A stretch of 64,000 bases of DNA from positions 868,001 to 932,000 of the forward strand of contig ML058494.1 of assembly GCA_003013855.2 (NCBI GenBank), read 5' to 3'. Position numbers and translations under genes: made by a program. Below, piece by piece: positions 42,966 to 54,902 of this stretch. Positions within the stretch are counted from its first letter, which is position 1. Every line of letters begins with the position of its first letter. The notes below the pieces were generated by a model. That model was not told the DNA's origin, ran no database searches, and saw only the letters and a list, made by a program, of their open reading frames with translations. The stretch is from Liriodendron chinense. Taxonomy: Eukaryota; Streptophyta; Magnoliopsida; Magnoliales; Magnoliaceae.

Positions 42966-44760
42966 TGCATCTTCTAACTTAAGTTCGTAACTTAGGGTCT
43001 TCCTGCGAGATACTTCAAGTAATCAATGAATGGCTTCCACCAATCCTCTTCTTCCATCACTTGGAAGCAACATACTGGGTTAATGCCCGATCTTTTATCA
43101 TGTGGCACTAGCTACGGTAAGATCCTCCTCTCCTCTATAGTAACCTACAAAGGACTGCCCCCTGGGTGGGCAAGAGCCATGGCTAAATTTGCAAGAGCAT
43201 CAACCTGCACATTCTCCTGTCTCGAGACATGCGACACAGTACTATCCCGAAAGCAATCAAACAAGACTCATGCCTAATGTAAGAGATGAGACAGTTTTGA
43301 CTTGCGGAATTCAAACTTGATCATAAGTTGGCCAACAACCAATCGTGAGTACCATAGACTTGTAATAATTTAGTCTTCTTTTCTTGTGCTAAATGCAATC
43401 TGATGATGAGGGCTTGATTTTTTACTTCATTATTCGCACATGTGGGCACGATTGTAAAAGAATAGGGCATCAGATCTCCCTAGGGGCTGATGAAAATGAT
43501 TATGGCCCCCGCTCTTGCGGTTCTAGCAACATTGTCAAAGTACATCTAGCAGGGTCTAGCTATTCTCGTCATCATGACTTGTTCATCTAGGAGGTCACAC
43601 TCCATTTCATTGCCATCCGGCACAAGGTGTGCAGCAAGAAAATCTGTTATTGCTTGCCTCTTAATAGCTCGGTCAAGGTCATACGTGATATTAAACTCAA
43701 AGAGCAATAGGGCCCATTTATCTAAGCGCCAAGACAACATGGGCTATTTCATAAGGAACTTAATGGGATCTGCCTTAGATATCAGTGTAATATGATGCGA
43801 GAGGCAGTAGTGTCTGAGCTTTTCTACTGCGAAGACCAGCGCAAGGCACACTTTCTCTATCGGTGAGTAATTAAACTCAGTGCCTACCAATGTGCATCTC
43901 AGATAGTATAATGCATTCTCTTTTCCCTCTTCATTCTTCTGTGCAAGCAAGGCTCTTAACAAATTCTCACCCACCGCGATGTACAGGATCAGAGGTTTTC
44001 CTTTAATGGGCTCGATGAGGACTAAAGACTTTTCAAGAAGGCGTTTTAGGGAGTCAAAGGCTTTTTGGAAAGTGTCGTCCCATTCAAAATGAGCGACTTT
44101 CTTGTTGAGGCAAGAAAATGGTTGGCACCAGCCAGAGAGGTTGGAGGTGAATCTTCTCAAATGCGCAACTCTCCCTTGAAAACTTTTCAGTTCTTTCAAA
44201 TTCTTTAGAGGGGCATTTCCCTGATGGCTTTGATCTTTGTAGGGTTGATCTCAATGTCGTGGTGTCTAACCACAAACCCTAAAAACTTCTCGGACGAGAT
44301 TCCGAACACACACTTTAACGGGTTCATGCGCAAGCTTTTCTTCCTTAGCCTCTAGAAGACTTGCTTCAAGTGTTCATGGTGCTGAGTGTGGCCATCTGAA
44401 CTTACCACAAGGTCATCGACATAACATTCAAGGTGTTTATGCATCACGTGTTCAAAAATCACTTGCATCGCCCTCTGATACGTGACGCCTACGTTCTTCA
44501 ATCCTAACGATATTACATGATAACAAAATATGCCTCGGGTTGTGTGAAAGGTCAGGGCTTCCTCATCTGCTGGCGCTATCTGAATCTAGTTATACCCTGA
44601 ATACCCATCCATGAGGGACATTACGGTATATGCTAACGTGTTGTTGATTAGGAGTTCAGGGATTGGCAACGGGAAGTCGTCTTTGGGACATGCTTCATTG
44701 AGGTTGCGAAAGTTAACACAAATCCTAATCAGTTCTTCTTCTTCACTGGCTAATAGAAAC
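42966..44760 (-). pseudogene. pol: Tat2: Tat-type pol remnant (RT, RNase H, aRH, start of integrase)
   Basis: Homologous to Tat1 25500-27250. RT: ICVNFRNLNEACPKDDFPLP and SLMDGYSGYN near 44600-44720. The YVDD box is intact near 44410-44425 (ECYVDDLVV read on the minus strand). RNase H: LLAQKNEEGKENALYYLRCT and KLRHYCLSHHITLISKADPI in 44199-43744. The RNase H to aRH connection is in 43740-43546. There are several frameshifts. The integrase side is cut by B2 at 42966 and the gag side ends near 44760. Confidence 0.87.
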
Positions 44761-45354
44761 CAAACTAATTCTTTGAGGGAGCCACTAACATGGGTGAGTA
44801 CGTGGTCCACCGACGCAGGTGCATACGTGTGGGTTAGTGGTGATTTTAGGAGAAATCATTAGAAAGGTTAGAAGTGAACTTGATTTAAAACTTTCTAAAC
44901 AGTGAATACTGGTACATTCGAGGATAGTATGTCCGCCCGGAGTGGACTAGACAAGTAGTTGAACCACTATACATGCTTGTGTTTGGGATTATTATTTATT
45001 TACATTTCATATTCATGCTTATGTGTTTGATTAGGTTGAATTATATGAATGCTTGAATACATTGTATGTTAGGCACTTGATTGGTTAGCACACACAAGTC
45101 GTATCTTCACATCTCCTTATAGACTAGTTGCTTAGATTGTTGTATCTTTTGTAGTCTATATGATTGGACCCACTTGAATTAGAAGCCTAAGTGTCACTTG
45201 CTTAATTATATTTTAGTTGGTAAATTATTTAATTAGGCATGGATTTTTAAGTGGTCATATTCACCCCCAGGACTTATCGATGATTCTGAGCTCTACCAAG
45301 CTTCCGCAACTCATAGTGTGCTAGTGTCATGTAAGACTACCCCTCGTAATTTCA
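44760..45354 (+). repeat. Cop2 5' LTR, end portion
   Basis: Noncoding. It ends CGTAATTTCA followed by a PBS, the same arrangement as Cop1. The beginning is lost or unrecognisable. Confidence 0.6.
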
Positions 45355-45356
45355 AT

Positions 45357-45368
45357 TGGTATTAAAGC
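45357..45368 (+). promoter_or_regulatory. Primer-binding site, initiator tRNA-Met type (Cop2)
   Basis: TGGTATTAAAGC, two changes from the usual TGGTATCAGAGC, two bases after the LTR end. Confidence 0.8.
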
Positions 45369-46181
45369 AAGGTTACTATGATAAAGTAATTACTTGATAT
45401 TAAATTTTTAATTGATATCATTATTGGTTGCTCTTGAAGGACTCAATCGTCTGGAGTAGATCCATAGGAGCTTTAGGATGATGTCTACTAATGAGGGGAG
45501 TGTCGTCACTCGACCACCATATTTTAATGAATCTAACTACGCCTATTGGAAGGCTAGAATGAGGGTATTCTTAAGATCCCTTCACCATATAGTTTAGGTT
45601 ATAATCGAACAAGGTTGGCATATGCCCATAAAACAAGTGGTGGTTGATGACAAAGGTATTAACTGTCCCAAAGATGAATCCCAATGGAGTGGTGATGAGA
45701 GAGCTTGGAATACCTATGATGCCAAAGCTCTCAATGCAATTTACTGTGCCGTATCTACCAATGAATGTAAGCGTATATGTACGAGTGAAACGGGAAAGAG
45801 GCATGACACTTATTAGAAATCGCCTACGAGGGTACGAGCACGATGAAAAATTTTAAGCTTCAGCTCTTGACCATTAGATTTGAAAATTCAAAATTGAAAG
45901 AGTATGAAACTTTCATGGAGTTTTACACTAAACTTAGTGATATTTACAACTCTATGTGGGGTTTAGGAGAGAGTCCTTGAAGGTCTTATTTGTAGGAAAA
46001 TTCTTAGATCACTTTCGGATAGGTTCGCTCCTAAAGTAACCTCTACAAAAGAGTGTGGAGACATAAACACGATGAAAATAGAAGAACTCATAAGTTCTCT
46101 ACAAACCTATGAACTACACTTTAAGACCCCCTCCTGCAAGAAGAAATTCACTATTTTAAAACATCGCACAAGCACTCACAT

Positions 46182-46186
46182 AGGCA
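46182..46186. repeat. Target-site duplication of S3 (AGGCA)
   Basis: Repeated at 47805-47809. Confidence 0.93.
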
Positions 46187-47804
46187 TGTTTGCTCGCCTC
46201 ATGTGCAAGGCTGCGATGTAGTAATAATCTCAGTGAGACCGAGGTCGATCCACAGGGAGGGTGGTAACCCAATTCCAATTCATTTTAACTAGTCTAGATG
46301 TTTAGGTGAAATTTGAATTCAATCAAGAATAGAGTTTAATGAATGATAAATTTAGAAATGGAAATGCACTGAAGCGTTCAAGGATCCACTTTTGGTTATT
46401 CTTTAATGGTTTGACTCAACTAGGTTTCTTAGCCACTCAGCCGAAATCGAAGTCATATCTCTATTCGGCCGGAAAATAAATCAGTTAAATCACAATATGG
46501 ATTTAAGATGGAAGCTTACGTATTGATTTGGTTCCCACATTCCTGGTCAGGTATTGGCCACACCCAATTGTATAGGCTAATCCTTTTTCCAATTGAATTA
46601 AGTCCATTATCATGGCCTTCATCAAATCCTGTCATTGAACTTGTCTAGGACCAATGATTTAAGCTTCATCTAAACTAAAATCAATCTGCAAGGCTTCTGT
46701 CTCAGATCAGCATGAAAAGATTAGAACCTTGGCTTGATATAGTTCCCACATTAGGATCACATTGTAGAAGACATGGCAATCAAAGCATCTATCATGGCTT
46801 GAGTCAATGATAGATCTAAGAATGGTACAGGTCTAAACAATGTAAATATGTAGGTTGATAGATTTAAATCCACAAAGCATCCCCTAAGTCAAGAGACATC
46901 AACAGATTTAAGAAAATCTTAAACTATAACTCCATTCAAACATAAATTAAACAGTTGTTCAACATTAAATCTTCAAAATACAACCTAGGTTGAATCAATC
47001 CATTAAAAACAAACCAAAAGCTTCCCCTCTTAGCTCTAGCTAGGAGGTTTAGCCAATCGAAAACATGATTAAATTAGAAAATGAAAGAAAAAGTAACATA
47101 AACATAAAAATACAAAGAAATCTAAGAAAAATCGAGTTGGAGAGACACCATACTGAGATCTTTCACCTCTAGCACGTCCAGGCCTCTCCCCTCATGCTTT
47201 AGGACAAGGGTGGAGGAGGCTTTTTATAGAGAAAATTGGAGCACCACCTCTGTTGCGTGCAAAATGAATTTCGGCTCCCACAATGTCAAGCTCCCAATCT
47301 GGAGTGGTCGGGTGCCTGAGTTGGTCGTCGGGGGGCCCGAAGTGGCGCTCGAGCGTGCCCAAAAAAGTCCGGCAACATTTTTGTTCTTGGTTTTTAAATT
47401 TCGGGCGCCCGGTCTGAGTCCATCGAGTGCTCGAACATGTCCAGTGAGTTTTGCCACTGTATTTTCAAATTTTGGGTGCCCGACCATGTCTAGATTTCTT
47501 CTATTGAAGTACAGAGGAGGTCGGTCTCCCGATCTGTGTCCGTCGGGCACCCAACCACCCTGTTTCTGCACTTTGTCAAGTTCGCTTGGGTTCCTTTCTT
47601 CACTGGTTCTTTCCTCCTTGCTTAGGCATGTTCAAAACTTGATTCCTCATTATAATAAGTCCTTGAATTTAGTATTGAATCAAGCGCAATCTTGCCCATT
47701 ACCTTCAAACATAATTACATGCATAAGATGATATCATTAAGAGTTTAAAACATGAAAATGCATGATGAAATTGGGTCTAAATATGTAGTTTTTGATGCTC
47801 AACA
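46187..47804 (-). mobile_element. S3: solo Athila-type LTR in Cop2 gag
   Basis: 1618 bp, minus orientation (plus strand TGTTTGCTCG to GCTCAACA), flanked by AGGCA. U5 hairpin region near 46227, leader hairpin 47026-47047, minus-strand TATA 47220-47228. Its U3 array (47305-47560) is of the GGGCGCCC type, not GACCGGTC, although the rest of the LTR aligns with S2 and AthL. Confidence 0.94.
47305..47560. repeat. GGGCGCCC-type palindrome array in S3
   Basis: Units such as TCGGGCGCCCGG (near 47400), GGGTGCCCGA (near 47466) and TCGGGCACCC (near 47544), with related AGTGCTCGA-like units between. It occupies the same place upstream of the TATA box as GACCGGTC in sister LTRs. Confidence 0.85.
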
Positions 47805-48350
47805 AGGCATAAAAAGAATGAATCTGAAGAAGATGATAGTGATGATAATGATGAAGATGAGGATGAAGCATTTGCTAAAAATTTTTAGAGATACCTCAAG
47901 CTTAATAAAGGGAAGAGTTACAACAAGAAGGGAAAGTCATTTGAGCACAAAGGTATAGGTAAAAGAGTTAAATAACCTAGAATAGTCCAATGTTATAACT
48001 GTGAAGATTATGGACATGTTGCCCCTGACCGCACTAGAAAAGTAAGATATAAAGGTAAGGTTATGGCAGCGACATGGGATGATATGGAGGAGTCTGAATT
48101 CAACTGAAGAGAGTCCTCTATTGATGAAGACCTTAACTATCTAAGGGTTCTAATGGCCTCTACCACATCTTCTCTCCTTAGTAATTTAGAAGATGATTCC
48201 ACCCATGACCCCTCATAAGGAGTTCCCAAACCCTCAAATGATCTACCATATAAGGGAGTTAAGGAAATAGATTGTCCCTTTAGAAGTAGAAACTAGGAAA
48301 ATCTTAATAAGGGCAATCATAATAAAAGAATATAAGTACATATGAGGGTT

Positions 48351-48355
48351 TAAGC
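48351..48355. repeat. Target-site duplication of C1 (TAAGC)
   Basis: Repeated at 54345-54349. Confidence 0.92.
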
Positions 48356-49789
48356 TATTCGCTCGCCTCAAGTGCAAGGTTGCGATGTAGTAATAAATCT
48401 CGGTAAGACCCAGGTCGATCCACAGGGAATAAGGTAAACCAATTCAAGTTGTTCCAGCAACTTCTAATTCAATGAATTGATGATTTCAAGTTTAAAAACT
48501 AACTTAAAATAATAATTGTAAAATCTGTAATTAAAAGGGAACTAAGGCTTTTGAGGATCCACTTGTGATAGCCCTCATGTGAATTCATTAATCCAAGCAT
48601 AACACAACTAGAATTGAAGTTCTATCTCTTTTCTAGTTGGAAGATATGGCATTCAAACACAAACAATCTCTACTCAAGTTGAAGAACAAGGTTCTAGTTC
48701 TAATGAAGCCCATAGAAGTCGAATATGTAGCCTTCGAAGTAACGACCATGCCAATGGACTATGGTACGCTCTAGGGTTACTACAATTCGAATATAATAAA
48801 TCCAAACATGATAATCTCAGAGAATTGCAAGGAACTCATGTCCTAAGCACATGAACTCTCATAAAACATCTAAAAATATCACTTTTATTCAAACTAGAAC
48901 TTAAAAATCAAACTTCAAAGGAAAGTACTTGAATTAGAACAAATCCAACATGATAACTACTCACAAGCTTCACCTCTTAGCCTTAGCTAAGAGGTTCTAG
49001 CCGAGCATTATCATGCTTTAACTAAAATTCAAAGAAAAACTAAGAAAAACATGAAAAACTAGAGAAAACCCTAGTTGAAGGAGTTGCGATTGCTCCACGA
49101 TGATCTCCCTTGCTCCCCACGAACTTAGAACTCTTCTTGGATACCTTAGGAAGGATGTCAAGGTGTCCTTTTATAAAAAAAACCACCCACTGCCTCGGAT
49201 TGCATAAAGATTTACGCACTTGAATTGACAGTTAGACGCTGGTCGGGCGCCAGGTCACGTTTTGGTCGGGCGCACGGCCAAGTCCAGAAAAGTTCCAGGA
49301 ATAACTGGATATTTTTGTCAATTTTGGGCGCCTGGCCAAATGGTGGCCGGGCGCCCGGAGGCTAATTTTATACAGTTTTTCTAGTTTATAAGGCTATCTG
49401 CTAAATTTTCTGTATTTGACTTTTCTGGCCCTGCAGCTCTACAATATGACTTTTCTGGCCATTCCAGGTCTTCGACTTGATTCCTTCAAGGCTTTTTCTC
49501 CACTTCTTTGTCTCTTCAAAGCTTGGTCTTCTAGTCATTCCAAATCCTTCAAATTGGCATTAAATCCATGCCATCTCTCTCTTCTCCTTGCTTCTTTCTT
49601 CCATTCCTTTGGCTCATCTTCTTTCATCATCAAATGGGTTTAAAAGCATTCTTTTAGACATCAAATAGGTGAATTCTCTCTCTCATTCCTACAATCACAA
49701 ACATGCATTAGATTGGTCTTTTAAGCATGCAAACCATACATAAGATGTGATGTAGTGGGCAATCTCGTGTATAAATTGGAGGTTCAACA
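48356..49789 (-). repeat. C1 3' LTR
   Basis: 1434 bp. Leader hairpin 48973-48994 (arms CCTCTTAGC and GCTAAGAGG), minus-strand TATA 49167-49175, GGGCGCCC-type array 49230-49362. The 5' LTR copy is nearly identical, so the insertion is fairly recent. Confidence 0.94.
49230..49362. repeat. GGGCGCCC-type palindrome array in the C1 3' LTR
   Basis: Units GGTCGGGCGCCAGGTC (49241), GGTCGGGCGCACGGCC (49264), GGGCGCCTGGCC (49326) and GGCCGGGCGCCCGG (49345). Same position relative to TATA as the GACCGGTC arrays. Confidence 0.88.
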
Positions 49790-49802
49790 CACCCCCCAAC
49801 CA
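49790..49802 (-). promoter_or_regulatory. Polypurine tract of C1
   Basis: The minus strand reads TGGTTGGGGGGTG next to the 3' LTR, the same as in B1. Confidence 0.88.
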
Positions 49803-50910
49803 GCTTTTTGCTAGTCCCGAGCAAAACATGCATGAAATAAGTTCAAACCTCCAAAACCAACCCTCCTTCAGAAACTATGTTTCTATCCATTCCAAGATAT
49901 ACAAGTATAAAATTTAGAAAAATTAGGTGATAGACGTTGAAACCTTAAGCTCTCAAAACATAATAAGTGTCCATATGAAATTCCCGCTGATTGATTGATA
50001 AATAGAAGAACTCGAACAAAATTCGACCTAGTGTGCATAGTGAAAGTTCATCTCATGAGTTTCTAGGATTATCTTCTTCATAGATCAACTGAACTATGGA
50101 TCTCAAGGTGTACAGAGCAACAACAAGCCAATGACAGTAATTTGCCTTACCGTCCTTCCGACGACTTTCACACTACGTCCCATTTCCGGCTTTGGTTATG
50201 GGTAGACCATCCCCCGGTTGGTAATAGGTAGCCCTTTTCGGAATTTTCCACCATTTTTCCATCATTCCCAATTTCATTCATTCCTTTTCCTTTTTCTTTT
50301 AATTCAGATAGGATTTTTAGAAATCCATATCTTTCGTTATTTTCCCATGGACAAGGATGGACAAAGTACCCCGGCTTGGTTTCTTAACACCTTAAATCAA
50401 AGTCTAGCTAATCCACAAATCACATAATCCTTTCAACCCATGAAAATCGTGTAATGCGAACTAGGTGTAAAAGTGTTCAAATTTTCTATCAATCACATAA
50501 ATAGGGGAATTCACATATAAAACCATTATATTAAGAGAACTTCAAAGCTTGCAACATCACTCACTTCGTATCTCCTCTTCTTATACTCGTATCATTTCAA
50601 ATGCATAGAAACAAAGTTTTCCAAAAGAGTTTTGAATTTTAGAAAAATCGAAAATTTTCTACAGAATTGCTCGAAATGTCATAAAAGCTAGTATATTCGT
50701 CTAAGGAATCTCACCCCCAACCAAAATCTTACATTGTCCTCAATGTAAAAAGATATGCAATATGCAAGACATGAGAGCAATGAAATAAAACAAAGGAGAG
50801 TGAGAACAAGAGTACCTGAGGTAGCAAGTTGATCAATTCTAGCATCTTCCATTGTCTCGATGAGACTTATTCAATCCTAAATGCAGAAAAATAGATCCTA
50901 ACCTACCTAC
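49803..50910 (-). other. C1 3' noncoding block
   Basis: About 1.1 kb without a gene, strongly conserved with B1 (19193-20130) and C2. Confidence 0.82.
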
Positions 50911-52652
50911 CTACCTTTGATTAGTCCGATCGACTATATGATCAAATTTGAGCAGGATCTTCATGAATTTCAATAGATTTCTCATGAGGACCATCCAAAG
51001 TCCTGCTCGACAGTAAACATGGGTGCTTTTCTTCATTAAAGTCCAATATTTATGTGCACATGCATGATAAGAGGAGTTAAGAGCAGCAAAAAGATATCGC
51101 CTCAAATTCTGATCTGGGTTATGATTGATTAAAAAGGTGTCCTCCCAATCAGAATTTTCAATGGGCTGAAGGACCCATGATAGTGGAGAGACATTCATCA
51201 AGTTTTCATTGGTTAAAGTTGCCTCCTCTACAATTTCAGAATTGTACGGTGCTTCCACAAACAATGGTAAAGAGTGTAAATCAATGGAAATGTGTTCTTC
51301 AGGCACCGACACCGTGTCTAACGAAATATCCAACTCCTTAATCATCTCATCATTAAGATCATAAGAGTGGGTTAAGCATTCCTCTAGGAAATCGAGATAG
51401 TCAGATGAAGGATCATGATCTTGCTTGATTGAGTGCAAAAATTCAGTTTCGATGGTGAGGGACTCACCCTCCATGGAGTGGAATTCTTCAAAACTAGGTT
51501 CTTCATAACTAGTACGAGGCACCAGTCGGAAGTATGCAAGGCTTTAACAATCTCTTGAATAATGGGGTCGTTTGAATTTTCAAAGTGAGCCAAGCATTCG
51601 TTCAAAGAATTTGAATTTTCACTCATAGGAGTCTCATTCTCCACATTAAAATTAAGCATGTTAAGTTGGAGTGACTCAAAAATATCAACATCAGTCATCT
51701 CTCTAGCATGCATATCCTCTAGAGACTCATAATCATTATGCCCTTGGGAAAAAGAAACCATAGGTTTATAAGCATCCACTGAACCCTCATTGTAAGTAAC
51801 CCCACTATCGCTTTCAAATTTAATGGATTCCTCAGGTTCATCAACCGTCATTGAAATCTCTTCATCATTAAGTTCAAAGCATCTAAAAGAGATTGTTGAC
51901 TCACCATAATTGATGATGACATTGGGATAATCGAGATCAATCTCCTCTAAAAGTCTATTCGTTAAATCCGAAGAAGGTGGGACTTGGGTAGCCCCATCTT
52001 CCTCATTAAAGAGGATTAATTTGATGCCCCCAATTTCGGGCTCAACGTCTTCACAAGATGGTGAGTAAGCTTGATTTGATTGTTCATGTACATACTCTTT
52101 CCATATTTCCTCAAGTATTTGTGTATACATGTCATCACAAGAGGAAGACGTTTTAGGGTGATTGTTAATAACCACGGTTGGTTCTTCCCTTGAACAAGGA
52201 GAATGATGGTTTTCCCAATTAAGACCATACGCATTGTAGGATGAAGAGTTATATGATGGTTGATAGGCATATCCATACAAGTGATCATGCATTGTCTTAA
52301 CTGGTTGGCCACTATTCACCCGTTCCTTTTGTGGATGAACAACTCCTACCATAACCGGTGGAACACTCATGTTATTTTCAATCAGGTAATCACGTAATGT
52401 TTTTCCCGGATGATTATTTGATTTTGCTTCGTTCCGGTATTCCCCCATCGTCTTACGTTGTATCTCAATATGTCTATTGCTTTCATTAATGTAATCACGC
52501 ATCGTTTTACGTGGGCGTATAGTGGAGGTTCTTTGAATCTCAGAAAAATACTCATGCTTGGAGGGATCCCGATCACAATGAGTTTGGGTCCCCCAATCCG
52601 ACGTCTCGTCCTCCAAAAGGTACTTATACGCACCATTCGTCCAATCATACAT
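50911..52652 (-). CDS. C1 ORF, unknown function, with one frameshift
   Basis: 422 residues open from 52652 (MYDWTNGAYKYLLEDETSDW); a one-base loss near 51525 shifts the rest (203 residues, 51522-50911). The N-terminal third holds four spaced copies of a motif K-T-M/L-x-[DE]-[YH] (KTMRDYINESN, KTMGEYRNEAK, KTLRDYLIENN, KTMHDHLYGYA), which resembles the single PRTLRDFLQPA motif of Athila gag. The middle is acidic. Further on, SLNECLAHFENSNDPIIQE matches the B1 linker (LKECLAYFEDWDDPMIQD) and the AthR linker. No known enzymatic or nucleic-acid binding motif is seen. It could be a relic without function, but the frame has stayed open over more than 400 codons. Confidence 0.75.
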
Positions 52653-52913
52653 GATGAAATTTTAAGCAATTGGAAACTACCATAATCTAAAAAAGAAAAA
52701 AAGAAAAAAAGAATGGAGATGGAAAGATGTTACCCGTGAAGGTGAGAACTAGATCGGCAATAATGTCCTACAAAAAAAATTGTTAGTAATTTAGAAAAAA
52801 TCAGAAAATCGACTTCTATAAAACTGAAAATCCTACCTAACTAAAACTACCCTATAGCTACTAGAACAATTAGAACCGTTTAACCTTTTTCCCCAGAAAC
52901 GGCGCTAAAAACT

Positions 52914-54344
52914 TGTTCACTCGCCTTAAATGCAAGGCTGTGATGTAGTAATAAATCTCGGTAAGACCGAGGTCGATCCACAGGGAATAAGGTAAACCAA
53001 TTCAAGTTGTTCCAGCAACTTCTATTTCAATGAATTGAGGATTTCAAGTTTAAAAACTAACTTAAAACAGTAATTGTAAAATCTGTAATTAAAAGGGAAC
53101 TAATGCTTTTGAGGATCCACTTGTGATAGCCCTCATGTGAATTCATTCATCCAAGCATAACACAACTACAATTGAAGTTCTATCTCTCTTCTACTTGGAA
53201 GATATGGCATTCAAACACAAACAATCTCTACTCAAGTTGAAGAACAAGGTTCTAGTTCTAATGAAGCCCATAGAAGTCGAATATGTAGCCTTCGAAGTAA
53301 CGACCATGCTCATGGACTATGGTACGCTCTAGGGTTACTACAATTCGAATCTAATAAATACAAACATGATAATCTGAGAGAATTGTAAGGAACTCATGTC
53401 CTAAGCACATGAACTCTCATAAAACATCTAAAAATATCACTTTTATTCAAACTAGAACTTAAAAATTAAACTTCAAAGCAAAGTACTTGAATTAGAACAA
53501 ATCCAACATGATAACTACTCACAAGCTTCACCTCTTAGCCTTAGCTAAGAGGTTCTAGCCGAGCATTATCATGCTTCAACTAGAATTCAAAGAAAAACTA
53601 AGAAAAACATGAAAAACTAGAGAAAACCCTAGTCGGAGGAGTTACGATCGTTCCACGATGATCTCCCTTGCTCCCCACGAACTTAGAACTCTTCTAGGAT
53701 ACCTTAGGAAGGATGCCAAGGTGTCCTTTTATAAGAAAAACCACCCACCACCTCAGATTGCGTAAAGATTTACACACTTGAATCGACAGTCGGACGCTGG
53801 TCAGGCACCCGTTCACATTTTGGTCGGGCGCCCAGCCAAGTCCAGAAAAGTCCAGCAATAAATATTTTTGTCAATTTCGGGCGCCTGGCCAAATGGTGGT
53901 CGAGAGCCCGGAGGCTAATTTTTTTTACAGTTTTTCTGGTTTACAGGGCTATCTGCTGAATTTTCTGCATTTGACTTTTCTGGCCCTGCAGCTCTGCAAT
54001 ATGACGTTTCTGGCCATTCCAGGTCTTCTACTCGATTCCTTCAAGGCTTTTTCTCCACTTCTTTGGCTCTTCAAAGCTTGGTCTTCTAGTCATTCCAAAT
54101 CCTTCAAATTGATATTAAATCCATGCCATCTCTCTCTTCTCCTTGCTTCTTTCTTCCATTCCTTTGGCTCATCTTCTTTCATCATCAAATGGGTTTAAAA
54201 GCATTCTTTTAGCCATCAAATTGGTGAATTCTCTCTCTCATTCCTACAATCACAAACATGCATTAGATTGGTCTTTTACGCATGCAAACCATGCATAAGA
54301 TGTGATGTAATGGGCAATCTCGTGTATAAATTGGAGGTTCAACA
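52914..54344 (-). repeat. C1 5' LTR
   Basis: 1431 bp. Leader hairpin 53531-53552, minus-strand TATA 53725-53733, GGGCGCCC-type array 53795-53915 (more decayed than in the 3' LTR). Confidence 0.94.
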
Positions 54345-54902
54345 TAAGCCTCATAATTGTGCTTAACAGGTATATTCGAGGATTTTATCCTCATTTTCTT
54401 TAATAGTTTAGCATAGTTGTTAATTTTGGTATCTTTAGTTTTCTAAACTATGTATGATCACCTTTGCTAGATAGGAATATCCTTTGTATGATCATGTTTT
54501 GCATGCTCCATGTTTTTAATGACTACATGCACTATAATTTATTCCCTTGTTAGTGTAAGCTTATAGTTAAATTTATGACCTTATAGAGCTTTCCATTATC
54601 TGAACTTATTTACACATTTATGGAATTGGCTCTTTATCAAATATTGACAAAAAGGGGGAGAAAGATCCAATCCCACTAAAACAAGTTGAATGTTGTTTTG
54701 CATGTTATTTTTATTGCAAGGAATTGATGAAGGTATAGGAGCAATTTGGGAGAGCATTGCAAGTGTTTTCATGTCTCGAGTCTTTTATTTTATTTCGTAA
54801 ACCATTGTAATCTTGGACATGTATTTGTAATTGTTTTGGTTTTTCATTGGTATGGACCATGACGAGGTCTAGGTTTTGTCAATAATTGACAAAGGAGGAG
54901 AT
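54345..54902 (+). other. Cop2 3' noncoding region and polypurine tract
   Basis: AT-rich and without an ORF. A G-rich purine tract GACAAAAAGGGGGAGAAAG lies near 54648, and the likely functional tract GACAAAGGAGGAGAT at 54888-54902 stands directly before the LTR, as in Cop1. Confidence 0.7.

Larger units (their letters stand above)
45481..48340 (+). pseudogene. gag: Cop2 gag, split by solo LTR S3
   Basis: ATG at 45481 (MSTNEGSVVTRPPYFNESNY), then AYWKARMRVFLRSL. Stops and frameshifts follow (for example a stop near 45597). The middle part, FENSKLKEYETFMEFYTKL in an interrupted frame near 45880-45930, matches Cop3 gag. S3 interrupts it at 46187-47804 with duplication AGGCA. Beyond S3 come an acidic stretch and a knuckle near 47997-48040 (CEDYGHVAPD, partly decayed), then MAATWDDMEESEFN and an end near 48340. 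It is closely related to Cop3 gag and more distantly to Cop1 gag. Confidence 0.83.
48356..54344 (-). mobile_element. C1: complete minimal LTR element without gag or pol
   Basis: 5989 bp with two LTRs (48356-49789 and 52914-54344), TAAGC target duplications, a PBS at about 52890-52907 (decayed tRNA-Asp type) and a polypurine tract at 49790-49802. Its single ORF (52652 to about 50911) has no capsid, protease, RT or integrase domain. The left LTR starts TA instead of TG, one change. LTRs and noncoding parts match B1, so it probably used proteins of B-like or Athila elements. Confidence 0.92.

Noticed and set aside
47210..47731. 173-residue ORF on the plus strand
   Set aside because: It lies across the U3 of solo LTR S3, antisense to the LTR, and arises from the GC-rich palindrome array.
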